Below are positions 37,787 through 49,692 of a stretch of 64,000 nt of DNA, piece after piece. How positions within the stretch are numbered: the first letter of the stretch is position 1; every line of letters starts with the position of its first letter. The notes under the pieces were generated by a model, which was not told where the DNA came from, ran no database searches, and was given only the letters and a program-made list of their open reading frames with translations. The DNA comes from Prunus persica. Taxonomy: Eukaryota > Streptophyta > Magnoliopsida > Rosales > Rosaceae. The position numbers and the translations under genes were made by a program. The stretch covers positions 14,169,744 to 14,233,743 of the forward strand of contig NC_034014.1 of assembly GCF_000346465.2 (NCBI RefSeq), read 5' to 3'.

Positions 37787-38981
37787 AAACTAAAAACAGA
37801 AACTATAAGGTCACGCAAGGTCCTCTAGTTTAAAATGTAGAACAAAAAAAAGATAACACCAAATAAAATCCAAAGGTATTATAAGAAATTTATTAATCTT
37901 TATCTTCCATCGCGGCTGCTTTATTCTAGTTTCTCAGGTTAGGCGACCAAACCAGGCAGCTATATATCTAGCTCATATCACATAGTACTCTTGTTGCTCT
38001 TGGCATGGGGCGTTGACTCAGTTTGGGTCATGCATGGGGGTCTCCTCCGAGCCGGCTTGTCTTAATTTCCAAGTTATGTTCTTGTATAGAACAATAAAAG
38101 TTGACTTTGTAAAATATATATTATTTATATTTTATTATCCATTAATGCCAAAACATATCCTGTTTATAAATTGTGATTTTGTTTAGCCCCACCCGAGCCT
38201 AACTTGAAAGTTTCAACCCTTTCACATTAAATTTCCAAGTCTCCAACCCTTTTCTTCTCTCTGTTTTTCTAATCCTTCTGTGATCAAGTGAGATATAGAG
38301 GTACCTATTTTTCTCAGCCGACTACTTATTACTTAGCGATGTGTGAATTAAACAAAGTACTCATTGTGAGTTGCAGTACTTTTTTTAAATGTGTTATACA
38401 AAAGTTTAGCCGGGAAAACAGAAACAAAAGTATATACGTTATACAAAGAGGAAGAGAGGAAAATTGTATTCAAATCCCGTTTGATTCTGATTCACCACAT
38501 GATTTTTCACGTGTGGAAATTTTGGTTTTTGTGGGGGAAAAAGAAACACTAAAAGCAAGTGGCACTAAAAGAGATAAAATGAGAACAACATAATTTTAAT
38601 GGTCACCAAAAGGAGAAGATTGCTTGAGTTATCATCCACAGTGATAAATGAAGGATGACAGAGAAGTGCACCTTGTGTAAATAGCCACCTCCGGCCTCCT
38701 TCTCCTCCGCTATCAGCCACAACCAAATGTTCTCTCAAACCCAAATTCAGACCCACCTCTGTCTTACCGCCAACATCAACTACCATCTCTCTCTTTGCCC
38801 TCTTCTCCTAAACAGTACCAAAGATCTCTTCCTCTCTCTCACTTGTCCCATCGTCTCTACCATGTAATATTGACACCTCCCTTGCTTATAAGTGTGATAG
38901 CCATCACCGTTTTCTATTTTTTTGGTTGTGCCAGCTAGCCGTCCCATCTCTCAGTTCTTGATTTGCTTATATTCCATTCCA
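37787..38981. other. Spacer and probable LINE 5' leader
   Basis: 37787-38560 holds no recognised gene. From about 38640 a C/T-rich stretch leads into the LINE-like ORF1 at 38982 and may be the LINE 5' untranslated region. Confidence 0.4.
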
Positions 38982-39987
38982 ATGGAGGATGGTTACCCAT
39001 ATGAAGACGAAATGGTTATTCATTTGGACGACAGTCTTGACCTGGAAGAGCGTATCAAATGCAAAATTGTCCTGGTTGGTCTCCTTATTGCAGATGTTGA
39101 ACCTCCACAAACCATTGTCAAAGAGATCTTGCGTGCAGCCTGGAGCAGAATGGGAGTCGTCAAAGTTAACAAAGCCAAAGAAAATGTATACTCCATTACA
39201 GTGGCTGAAGAAGAGGTCGCAAGCAGAATCCTTGATGGACATCCATGGTTCATTAAGGGTTATACATTCACTGTAAAACTTTGGCCATTATACCACTCCC
39301 TTGACGACATTCAAGCTGACAAAGCTATCTATTGGGTTCAAGCTCATGGTTTGCCTCGAAACCTATGCACACCAAAGAATGCCCGACAGCTTGGATCCAG
39401 AATTGGAGCAGTAATGGAGGTGGAAGATACCGATGATGCAGGTTTCCGGGGTTTTTCTGAGGATGCTCATCGACATGAATACTGCTAAACCATTAGCCCC
39501 CGGTTTCTTCATGCCATGCCCAGTCGCCGGAAAACGCCGCATCCGCTTGAAGTATGAAGGTCTAAAAGACTTCTGTATGAAGTGTGGGAGGTTGGGACAC
39601 TGCAGAGTCTGCCAATGGCTTGTGAATACAAAAATGCTCTCTGACAAATGGCAATTCGATGACGATCTACGAGCCCCGGTGGTAACAAAGCAATCGAGTC
39701 TTCTCTTCCCTGAAAAGAAAGCCACTGCTAAGCCCATTGTCAGGCCAATCGACATCTTCGACCAGAACCATTGGCGCCGCCATTGGGAGAAGGATGGTGA
39801 GGGCCTGTACGACAGTCCTGTTGGAGGACAACACGTGAACGCCAGCAATGATTCTTTGGTCAACGCAACAGTGAAGGGGACATCTGCTACAAACAGGTCA
39901 AAGCAGATGACTCAGTCGGTTATGCAGAATCAGACTGAGGGCCTGCAATCTGGGACATCGCTGACTGTGGTTCCGCAGAGGGGGGTG
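38982..39987 (+). pseudogene. LINE-type ORF1: DUF4283 plus CCHC zinc knuckle, frameshifted (copy 1)
   Basis: From the ATG at 38982 the frame reads a DUF4283 domain (about residues 20-150), with KIVLVGLLIADVEPP, GHPWFIKGYTFTVKLWP and YWVQAHGLPRNLCTPKNA. A one-base shift near 39440-39460 breaks the frame. In the next frame it continues with a CMKCGRLGHCRVCQ knuckle (C-x2-C-x4-H-x4-C). The spacing is canonical. Such proteins are RNA-binding ORF1 products of plant LINEs, also found as retrocopies. The frame is cut at 39987 by a Copia LTR. The part from 39262 on is repeated almost perfectly at 41299-42024. Confidence 0.75.
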
Positions 39988-40417
39988 TGTAAACTTTAAA
40001 GTTATAATAACTTGAACACTAACCTTGTTCTGCCATTGAAGCCTTTTGTCAAACACCTGGGAGACAGCTCTTCTCTAAGATCACCGATTGCCTTATTCTC
40101 AGATTCCAGATGGGGTGAATCACTTGATGAGATTTTTGTGTGTATCGGCTCTTAGAGGGAGCTGTTCTATTTATATGCATCACTCAAGGAGTCTTGCCCA
40201 TCAAGAGACTCCTTGAGGTATCCTTATTGCTATAGAACTTTTAATCCTAATTCTCATAGAACTAGAAACCCCTTTAGCCTTGTAATCCATATGGGACACT
40301 GACACAGAGGCTGCAGGTCGAGAGTTGTGTTGAGCTCTTGATTAGTCTTGAGTCTTGCAATCCGATAATGAATAGAAGACCAATTCTGAAAGGATTGGGA
40401 TAATAAATTATCTTACA
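39988..40417 (-). repeat. 3' LTR of the truncated Copia (430 bp)
   Basis: TG...CA ends with the purine tract at 40418-40430 on the inner side. A stretch around TATTTATATGCATCACTCAAG near 40168 could be its TATA region on the minus strand. Confidence 0.75.
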
Positions 40418-41298
40418 TTCTCCCACTTGGTCAAATATTCATTGTGACTCAAGAGCAATCTCTTAATGGCCAATTTAGAACTCAACCTTCTCAGTTTCTT
40501 ATCAAGCCACTGTCATTGATATAAACTCATATGGAACTGTCAAAGAACATTGAGCAACCAAACTCAAGTCTTTTACAACCACACATACAAATGTACATCA
40601 ACACATGTGACTGCCAACTGAATTAGTATCAAAAACTTGTTGTGATCTACCTTAGTAAACTTAATGATCAAAACAAAACTTAGCTCACCCTTACAAGACT
40701 ACCAAGGTCTTAATAAACTTGCATGACTCCTTCATGGATACGAAAATGCAATAACACAAGTGCTAGCAAATTTTGCAGATTCTTCCTTCATCCATATGCC
40801 AAAATATTTATAAATTGGAAAAACACAATTTAAGAAAACTTTGAATAGCAATTTCAAAATAAAACTGTAAGGACAACTTCGATTGAAACTAATTAAAAGA
40901 AAACAGATCTAACTCTGGCTCCCACTGACTCCCACTGACTTAAACATCAAAACTGATCTACAAACCCATGCTTCTGACATGCCTATGAAAAACATGATTA
41001 GGCAAACCTTTATTCAAAGGGTCTGCAATCATAGAATCTGTCCCAATGTGATCTAGAGTTGTAAAACCATCTCGAATCTTCTCTTTTGCTGACAGAAACT
41101 TTAACTGCAGATGTCTCAGACCCGACGATCTCTTATTTCCTTTTGCAAAATAAACTGCAGCACTGTTATCATTCCACAGCTGGATTGGTCTCTGTATGGA
41201 GTCCACAATTCTCAACACTGACATAAAATTCTTAAGCCATATTGCTATTGAAGTAGCTTCATAAACTGCTAAGAATTCAGCCTGCATAGTTGAGGTTG
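39988..41298 (-). mobile_element. Truncated Copia retrotransposon: RNase H end and 3' LTR
   Basis: Read on the minus strand, the fragment begins inside a Copia RNase H domain (VSTSTMQAEFLAVYEATSIA, LWNDNSAAVYFAKGNKR, HIGTDSMIADPLNKGLP), which stops at 40958. A non-coding stretch, a purine tract (CCAAGTGGGAGAA) and a 430-bp LTR (39988-40417) with TGTAAG...TTTACA ends follow. The 5' LTR, gag, protease, integrase and RT are all missing. It is flanked on both sides by the same 726-bp piece of LINE ORF1. Confidence 0.85.
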
Positions 41299-42339
41299 AT
41301 ACATTCACTGTAAAACTTTGGCCATTATACCACTCCCTTGACGACATTCAAGCTGACAAAGCTATCTATTGGGTTCAAGCTCATGGTTTGCCTCGAAACC
41401 TATGCACACCAAAGAATGCCCGACAGCTTGGATCCAGAATTGGAGCAGTAATGGAGGTGGAAGATACCGATGATGCAGGTTTCCGGGGTTTTTCTGAGGA
41501 TGCTCATCGACATGAATACTGCTAAACCATTAGCCCCCGGTTTCTTCATGCCATGCCCAGTCGCCGGAAAACGCCGCATCCGCTTGAAGTATGAAGGTCT
41601 AAAAGACTTCTGTATGAAGTGTGGGAGGTTGGGACACTGCAGAGTCTGCCAATGGCTTGTGAATACAAAAATGCTCTCTGACAAATGGCAATTCGATGAC
41701 GATCTACGAGCCCCGGTGGTAACAAAGCAATCGAGTCTTCTCTTCCCTGAAAAGAAAGCCACTGCTAAGCCCATTGTCAGGCCAATCGACATCTTCGACC
41801 AGAACCATTGGCGCCGCCATTGGGAGAAGGATGGTGAGGGCCTGTACGACAGTCCCGTTGGAGGACAACACGTGAACGCCAGCAATGATTCTTTGGTCAA
41901 CGCAACAGTGAAGGGGACATCTGCTACAAACAGGTCAAAGCAGATGACTCAGTCGGTTATGCAGAATCAGACTGAGGGCCTGCAATCTGGGACATCGCTG
42001 ACTGTGGTTCCGCAGAGGGGGGTGTTGAGCAGCGTACCTAATCACCGTAGCTATGTCAGTAGATGGGACCCAGAAAGCTACTGTACACAATACAAAAATG
42101 GAACACTAACCTTAGCTGTTCATGGGCTTTCACTGAACCACAATTGGTGTGACCCTGATCGCCTACCACCATGGGCCCTAACCTCAACTGTTCTCAGCCC
42201 AACCCCAACACTTGGGCAAACAACCCAGGAGATAAAAGAGCAGTGTTGATGCTCAAAATGGCCCGGCCAATATTGAGTCCAATTTAGTGATTAGGTATGC
42301 GGGGTCTTCAGTAGGGAAGAGGGCTGAGGCCCTTGGTGA
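41299..42339 (+). pseudogene. LINE-type ORF1, second copy of the zinc-knuckle half
   Basis: 41299-42024 repeats 39262-39987 with a single difference that I could see (C for T near 41853). It then continues where copy 1 was cut, with about 75 further codons of low-complexity Ser/Thr/Pro-rich ORF1 tail to the stop at 42247. The frame shift and the CMKCGRLGHCRVCQ knuckle are shared with copy 1, so the break is older than the duplication. Confidence 0.75.
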
Positions 42340-42730
42340 AATAGGTTGGTGGGAGATCTGCAGAAGACAGTGGTAGAAGCAATCGTTAAGCTTAGGACAC
42401 CGGTATGGTGCCGACCGAAGGCTCTCCGATGCCTAAGTCAGTTACAGGTAGTAATTCTGGCAGAGTAACAATAAAAGTGGGAGAATAGTTACCCTTTTTA
42501 CTTGGGTACTGTTCCCTATTTATAGGGAGGTGAGAGTAGGAGGTTTGCACAAAGTTTCAATGTGGGACTTTATTCAAGTCGTCGTGGTGGCGACACGTGT
42601 CCTGGAGATTAGGTTTGGCAGTTGGGAGCTTCGGCAGGTGTGTGTCTTCCTTCGGCAGGGGAGAAGGCGTGGCTGCCTTGGTGCTAGTCGCTTTGATGCT
42701 GGGTCTGCTCGGTTCACTATGGTGTAAATA
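42340..42730 (-). mobile_element. LTR relic inside the LINE ORF1 tail
   Basis: Read on the minus strand there is a TATAAATA box (plus 42517-42524), then ACTGACTTAGGCATCGGAGA (plus 42421-42440) and a GGTCGGCACCATACCGGTG block, an order common in plant LTRs. LINE-like coding sequence lies on both sides (to about 42335 and again from about 42735). The exact ends and target duplication were not resolved. Confidence 0.55.
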
Positions 42731-42734
42731 AGCA

Positions 42735-43038
42735 GAGTCCCTATGAGGCCCAACCAGCTATTAAGGAGATCGAAAACTCAAATATAAACAGTCCACTGGA
42801 CTTGGAAAAAAACCAAGATGGCAAGAAAAAGAGGGGCAAGGAAAAAGAGGTAATCAGAGACCCAAGTGAAGGCCCCAATAAAGATGTTAGGGTGTACCAT
42901 AGCCCTCCACCTTGATGCTCCCTTTTGATGCAGGGGAGGAAGAGGCTCTAGAGGTAAATCCCGTGGAGGTTAACCAAGAGGTCGTTCAACAAGATTAGTC
43001 AAGCAAAGAATAAAGGGAAGCCTAAAGACTGATGATGG
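42735..43038 (+). pseudogene. Remaining C-terminal part of the LINE ORF1
   Basis: A Lys/Glu-rich stretch (KKKRGKEKEVIRDPSEGPNK) is in frame for about 60 codons and then ends. This resembles the basic tails of LINE ORF1 proteins. It is cut by the Copia element at 43044. Confidence 0.5.
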
Positions 43039-43043
43039 CCTAT

Positions 43044-43470
43044 TGTTGAGAGTTAAGCTGCATACTAGCTTTGAATCAAGCTGCATATGTTAATCCTGCA
43101 GATTGACAGTGAAGAGGATGAAGAATCGAAGGAGCTGAAGAACTTTCCTCTTATAGTAATAGCTGTTATAGGATATGTCCAACGGCTAGTTTTCTTACTA
43201 TTTTGAGAAACTCTACAGCTGTCATTCTTAGCTGTCTTAGTCCTTTCTGCTGTAACGATTTCTAGCCTAGGTGTAAGAATCATAGCCTCCAATGACCTTG
43301 AATGGTTGGAGATGAGTCCTTGTGTCCTAGTTTTTAGGATATGTTTTTTTTGGCAACTTATGTCATGCATATAGCGCGTTTTTGGCTCTGATGCAATATA
43401 TGAGAAAAATAGACTGAAACATTCTCATTCTCTCTGAGTTTTTTGGCAAGCTAAATACCAAATTCTAACA
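43044..43470 (+). repeat. 5' LTR of a Copia element (427 bp)
   Basis: It starts TGTTGAGAGTTAAGC and ends TTCTAACA, followed at once by TGGTATCAGAGC. The base context before it is CCTAT (43039-43043), which should recur after the 3' LTR outside the window. Confidence 0.82.
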
Positions 43471-43482
43471 TGGTATCAGAGC
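43471..43482 (+). other. Primer binding site for initiator tRNA-Met
   Basis: TGGTATCAGAGC is complementary to the 3' end of plant initiator methionine tRNA, the standard primer of Copia elements. Its position right after the LTR confirms the LTR end. Confidence 0.9.
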
Positions 43483-43598
43483 TCCTGGTCTGATTTCAGA
43501 GAAGGGGCGTGAGCTGTGAGAAAGGGGGTTTTCCTGAAATCTCTATAAGGGATAAAGGTTGCTATTTTATTGTGTGGTTCACTGAGACTTATGTCAAA

Positions 43599-45916
43599 AT
43601 GGTAGGATCAGGTTCTGCAGGTGGAGATTTATGAACTCCACAGTTCAATGGTTCAAACTATGATTTTTGGTCAATAAAAATGGAGACTGTCCTCATAGCA
43701 TATGATCTATGGGATGCAGTGGAGATTGGAATACAACCACAGCTGATTATTGAGCAGGAGGCAGGCTCTGAAGGCACTGGAGATGAAGAGAGTGAGGCTG
43801 AGCAAATTCCAGTGGAAGCACCTACTATCTCCAGAGAAGATAAGATCAAAAATGCCAAGGCTTTGAGTCTTATTCGAGGAGCACTAACAGATGAACTCTT
43901 TCCACGCATCAGAAATGAGAAGACTGCAAAAGCTGCTTGGGAAATTCTAAGAAGCGAGTTCAGAGGAGATAAAAAGGTAAGAGCTGTGAAATTACAAGCT
44001 ATTAGAGCTGATTTTGAATATTTGAGAATGAATGATGTTGAATCTCTAGATGACTACTTGGCTCGATTTTTTGAAACTGTAAACAACCTGAAATCTCTAG
44101 GAGAAGATGTAACAGAGAAAAGGATTGTTGAAAAATTGTTGATGAGTCTAAGTAGGATACAAGTCCATAGTGTCAATCATTGAAGAAACTAGAGACCTTG
44201 ACACTATTAGAGTTGAAGAAATTCTTTCATCTGTCAAAGTCTATGATAAGAGAGAGGATCTACATGATGAAATGGATAAATTGGCAGGAACTGAGAAAGC
44301 TTTTAGCAGTCTTAGAGTTGGAAATAATCAAGCTTCTGGAGCTAACAAAAGTTCTCAGGGAAAGCAAAATAAAAAATGGCAAGGACAGAACAAAAAGGGC
44401 TCAAATTGGTCTCAAGGTGGAAACTTTAAAAACAATAATGGCTCAAATTGGAATAATGGCTCTGGAGGGAATTGGAACAACAGTTTCAATTCACAAAACA
44501 AGCAAGGAAGTAGCAGTCAAGGAGGTGTGAAACCACAGTGCCAAGTCTGTCAGAAGTTTCATTTTGGTGTGTGCAGGCACAAAGACAAACCTAGATGTGG
44601 AAAATGCAATAGGTTTGGTCATTTAACTAAGGACTGTGACAATGGCAAACAAGTTGCAAACTGTGCAAAGGAGGAAGAGGTAACCACAGGAACAATGTTC
44701 TATGCTTGTCATGCAAGTTCAATTGCATCAATCAAGTCTGTGTGGTTTGTTGACAGTGCTTGCAGCAACCACATGACCTCTCAAGAGTCCTTGTTGATCA
44801 ATCTTGATAGATCAGTGATCTGCAAAGTGAAAATGGGTACTGGTGATCTTGTTCAAGCCACAGGAAAAGGGACACTTGTAGTTGAGACAAGAAAAGGGAG
44901 AAGATATATAAATGAGGTACTGTTAGTCCCTGGTCTAGATGAGAATTTGTTGAGTATAGGACAAATGATGGAGCATGGGTACTACATTCTATTTGGAGGA
45001 AACTATGCATTAATATGTGATGACAGCAGTCTTGACAATGTTATTGCCAAAGTAGCAATGGCTGGAAATAGATGCTTTCCATTATCTATGGAATCTATCT
45101 GCTCAATGGGAATGAAAGCAGCAGTATAAGAAGATCCATGGATTTGGCATAGAAGATTGGGGCATTTGAATTTTGCAAGCATGAAAAAAATGCAGCAAAC
45201 ACAAATGGTGTTAGGCTTACCTAATTTCTCAGAAAAAGAAGGAGTATGTGAAGGCTGTGTGTATGGTAAAAGCCACAGAGAACCATTTGAGAATGAGAAG
45301 CCTTGGAGAGCTAAGAATCCACTTGAGTTGATACACACGGATGTATGTGGTCCAATGCAAAATGAGTCCATTGGATGAAATAAATACTTCATCACATTCA
45401 TTGATGACTATTCAAGAATGTGTTGGGTATATTTTCTCAGAAACAAGTCAAGTGTGATAAGTGTGTTCAAAAAGTTCAAAGTTTTTGTTGAGCTACAAAG
45501 TGGATTCAATTTAAAGAAACTAAGAAGTGACAGAGGTGGAGAATACACTTCACATGAATTCCTTGAGTATTGCAGTGATCTTGGCATGGAGAGGCAATTG
45601 ACTATGGCCTACTCACCTCAGCAAAATGGGATTGCTGAAAGAAGAAATATAACCATTTGTGAAATGGCAAGATCAATGATGACTGAGAAGAAAATTCCTG
45701 TAAAGTTCTGGGCTGAAGCAGTTGGTAGTGCTGTGTATCTGCAAAACAGGTGCTATACCACTTCAGTTACAGACAAAACTCCATTTGAAGCTTTCACAGG
45801 AAGAAAACTGAAAAGGGACATGATGCAGAAGTATGAAATGATTGATTTAGGACTCCTACATCATTTCTTGGGAATGGGAGTTCTACAAACTGAAAATGGG
45901 GTGTTTATTCATCAAA
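43599..45916 (+). pseudogene. Copia gag-pol, 5' part (gag, protease, integrase, RT remnant)
   Basis: From the ATG at 43599 the reading gives a Copia gag (PQFNGSNYDFWSIKME, then the UBN2-type region), a zinc knuckle (CGKCNRFGHLTKDC), the protease (VWFVDSACSNHMT), the gag-pre-integrase HRRLGHLNFASM and the integrase with HTDVCGPM, RSDRGGEY and SPQQNGIAERRN carrying the D, D and E. Stops occur at codon 12, before EDPWIWH and after NESIG. A frameshift lies near 44155. After TPFEAFTGRK the sequence jumps to LGLLHHFLGMGVLQTENGVF, so most of the reverse transcriptase (including its catalytic block) is deleted. At 45917 it is cut by a CACTA element and resumes at 49693. Confidence 0.88.
45914..45916 (+). 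repeat. Left 3-bp target duplication (AAA) of CACTA-A
   Basis: AAA is repeated at 49693-49695. Removing one copy and the element restores the Copia reading frame across the junction (FIHQ on the left, SKYAKSLLVKFG on the right), which independently confirms both ends. Confidence 0.88.
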
Positions 45917-48900
45917 CACTAGTAAAACAAACCCCTTGCGCGACCAAATTTTGCGCGATGAAAAACAATTCGTAGCGCAAAGTCACTTCGCTCGACAAAC
46001 TTTTGCGCGACGACAATACATCGTCGCTCAAAGTCTTGCGCGACCAAATGTTGCGCGACGAAAAAAAATTCGTCGTGCAAAGTAACTTTGCGCGACAAAC
46101 TTTTGCGCGACAACAATACATCGTCGCTCAAAGTGACTTTGCGCGACGAAACAATGAACTTCGTCGCACAAAGTCCTTATAAAAATAAAATATATATATT
46201 TTAAAATCTTTGCATGACGTAATCCAAACATTTCGTCGCCTAAACTAATTTATTTTTGTTTTTTATTTTGTATGCATAACACTTAAGAAATTAAACAGTA
46301 TATATATATTTATTAAGTAGCTTTAAATTTATTATTTTAGATCGGATCGGATTTTTGTTAGAAAAATATATTATTGTTGTTCAGATTGGGTTTTTGTTAG
46401 AAAATATATATTTTAAATTGACGATCAAATTAGTTCATTGTATTCATATAGGGTCAAGGAGTGTAGCTGTAAAAAATCATCAAAATCGGAGTTAAAATAA
46501 CCGTTAAATCGTGATTTTTCATTATAACCGTCGAAAAGTTTTGTCCCATTACTTGATCTCTGAATGTTTATTTTTTCCGATTTTTGGCGTATATGATCTC
46601 GAAGTATAAACAAACAAGTTTGACGGTTGGATCGTTGAAACTAGTTTTGGTGAATGCATATGCCATCAAAACAATATATTCACTAACAATTAAGAGTTTA
46701 TTTATACGTTCGTTAAATATAACATAAGATTTTGTGGTATCCACTAGTGTAAATATTTTAAATTGAAGATCAAATTCAGTCATTGTATTCATATAGGGTC
46801 AAGGAGTGTAGTTGTAAAAAATCATCAAAATCGGAGTTAAAATATCCGCTGTAATCGTGATTTTTCATTATAACCGTCGAAAAGTTTTGTCCCATTACTT
46901 GATCTCTGAATGTTTATTTTTTCCGATTTTTGGCGTATATGATCTCGAAGTATAAACAAACAAGTTTGACGGTTGGATCGTTGAAACTAGTTTTGGTGAA
47001 TGCATATGCCATCAAAACAATATATTCACTAACAATTAAGAGTTTATTTATACGTTCGTTAAATATAACATAATATTTTGTGGTATCCACTAGTGTAAAT
47101 ATTTTAAATTGAAGATCAAATTCAGTCATTGTATTCATATAGGGTCAAGGAGTGTAGCTGTAAAAAATCATCAAAATCGGAGTTAAAATAACCGTTAAAT
47201 CGTGATTTATCATTATAACCGTCGAAAATTTTTGTCCCATTACTTGATCTCTGAATGTTTATTTTTTCCGATTTTTGGCGTATATGATCTCGAAGTATAA
47301 ACAAACAAGTTTGACGGTTGGATCGTTGAAACTAGTTTTGGTGAATGCATATGCCATCAAAACAATATATTCACTAACAATTAAGAGGTTATTTATACGT
47401 TCGTTAGATATAACATAATATTTTGTGGTATCCACTAGTGTAAATATTTTAAATTGAAGATCAAATTCAGTCATTGTATTCATATATGGTCAAGGAGTGT
47501 AGCTGTAAAAAAAATCATCAAAATCGGAGTTAAAATAACCGTTAAATCGTAATTTTTCATTTATAACCATCGAAAAGTTTTGTCTCGTTACTAGATCTCT
47601 GAATGTTTGTTTTTTGCGATTTTTGGGGTATACGATCTTGAAGTATATACAAATAAGTCTGACGGTTGGATCGTTGAATGGTGTGTGTATATATATTTAT
47701 TTATTAAGTAGCTTTAAATTTATTTATTTTGTACGTATAACACTTAAGAAATTGAATAGTATATATATTTATTAAGCAGCTTTAACCTTATTTATATTTT
47801 AAATTGTAAAATAAAATAATTTTATTTTTATTATTCATAACAATTATTTTTATAAATATTGTGTTACGAACCAATTTTTCGTCTCTCAAAAGTTTGCGCA
47901 ACCAACAGTTTGTCGCGCAAAACTCTAAAAATTTGGACGGGTACCAAAAATGGGACGCGGGATTTAAAAAAAAAATAAAAAAATTTTAGACTTTGTGCGA
48001 CCAATATTTTTTGTCGCTCAAAATTTTGCGCGACCAATATATATTTTTCGTCTCGCAAAAATTTGGGCGGGTACCAAAAATCGGACGCGGGAATTTTTTT
48101 AGACTTTGCGCGACCAGTATGTATGTTTCGTCTCGCAAAAATTTAAAAATTTTGGCGGGTACCAAAAATGGGACGTGGGGATTTTTATTTTTTTTAAATA
48201 ATTTTTTTAGACTTTGCGCGACCAATATGTTTCGTCGCGCAAAACTTTGCGCGATCAATATTCCAATATTTTTCGTCGCGCAAACCTTTGCGCGACCAAC
48301 AATATTTTTCGTCGCGCAAAGTGATACGGTTTTTAAAACCGAAATAACTCATCCACCATTTTCTCAATGCCTTTCTCTACTCTTGCCTCTCCTTTCTCTT
48401 TCCCTCTCCCCAAATCCCACCATTTCTCTCACTCACTCCTCTCACTTAATCTCTCATCTCTCTCTTCACTATCTCTCACTCTCTCTCACTCACTCTCTCA
48501 TCTCTCTCTCATCTCTCTCACTCACTCTCTCATCTCTCTATCACTATCTTCTCTAATTCTCTCACACTCACTTCTCCCTCTCATTCTCATTCACTCTCAA
48601 TCTTGCCAAAAGGTATATTCTCTCCAAATTTTAAATTTTTTTCATTAATATGTGCTTTTGGAGTTAATTTTGAGTTTGTGTGGGTTTTGGGGTTGAGTAA
48701 AGGGGAGGGATTGGAGTTTGGGTTGGATTTGTGGTATAACAATTTTAGGGGAGATTATGCCTTTTTTTTTTTTGGGTGGTTATTTGACCATATTTGTTTT
48801 TTTTTGTAGGGAATCATCGAGACTTTGACGCCTAAAGTTGATGATTAGGAAGCTATCAAAACATATCCTCCGCCACTACCACCACAATACACTTGTATTA

Positions 48901-49692
48901 GGATTTTATTATTGTACTTTGTTAATTTATGTGTACATTTTGAATATTATATATATATTTATTGGATAATTTAATCACTATTTTTCATATGTAATTTTAT
49001 TTTGAATATGTCAATTTAAATTAAAGTAATTAAAAAAATCATACAATTAAATTAAATTTAAAAAGTAAAAATTAATATCAATTTAAATTAAAGTAATTTA
49101 AAAAAGAAATCATACAATTAAATTAAATTTAAAAAATAAAAATTTGAAAAAATTCATATAAATAAATTCATATTAAAGAAATAATAAAACAAAAAGTCAA
49201 AAACCTTGCGCGACAAAATATTTCGTAGCGCAAACTATTAAATTAGTTTATTTTAAATTAAAAAAATTTAAAACAAAAAATATTTCGTCGCGCAAAACTC
49301 AAAAAATTTGGGCAGGTACCAAAAATTGGACACGGGAATTTTTTATTTTTTATAAATTTTTTTTAGACTTTGCGCGATCAATGTTTTTCGTCGCGCAAAA
49401 CTTTGCGCGACCAATATATTTCGTCGCGCAAACCTTTGCGCGACCAATGTATTTCGTCACGCACAACTTTGCGCTACCAATCTTTTTCGTCGCGCAAAGT
49501 CGCTTTGCGCGACCAATATTTTTTCGTCGCGCAAAGTCACTTTGCGTGACCAATGAAAATACTTCGTCGCGCAAAGTCTTTCTTCACGATCTTTGCGCGA
49601 CGAAGTTTCTGTCGCGCTGAAATTTGTGCGACTACAATGTATTTTGCGCGACGAAATTCTCTTCGTCGCGTAAAGTGTAAAATGTAGTAGTG
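45917..49692. mobile_element. CACTA-A: non-autonomous CACTA transposon with GCGCGACGAA repeats
   Basis: The 3.8-kb insertion starts CACTAGTAAAAC and ends with the inverse of CACTACTACATT, with an AAA target duplication. Sub-terminal DNA at both ends (45938-46165 and 49205-49675), and an internal block (47875-48325), are packed with GCGCGACGAA and its inverse, the expected transposase binding-site pattern. The middle holds about four 346-bp tandem repeats (46380-47680), a C/T-rich leader-like stretch (48357-48600) and a possible intron-exon remnant to about 48900. No transposase ORF is present, so it needs one in trans. Confidence 0.88.
46380..47680. repeat. 346-bp tandem repeats inside CACTA-A, about four copies
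   Basis: Landmark TGAATGTTTATTTTTTCCGA recurs at 46561, 46907, 47252 and (slightly changed) 47600, so the unit is 345-348 bp. The first three copies are nearly identical and the fourth is more diverged. Matching 74-codon minus-strand frames in successive copies are a consequence of the repeat and not evidence for a protein. Confidence 0.88.

Noticed and set aside
46568..47483. Three nearly identical 74-codon minus-strand frames
   Set aside because: They are copies of the 346-bp tandem repeat in CACTA-A and not a protein family.
48367..48648. Ser/Leu-rich open frame in CACTA-A
   Set aside because: It reflects a CTCT-rich low-complexity stretch; it may be an untranslated leader, not coding sequence.
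47864..49680. Evenly spaced GCGCGACGAA repeats considered as a CRISPR array
   Set aside because: Repeats are about 10 bp, occur in both orientations, spacers vary and the host is a plant. They fit CACTA sub-terminal arrays.
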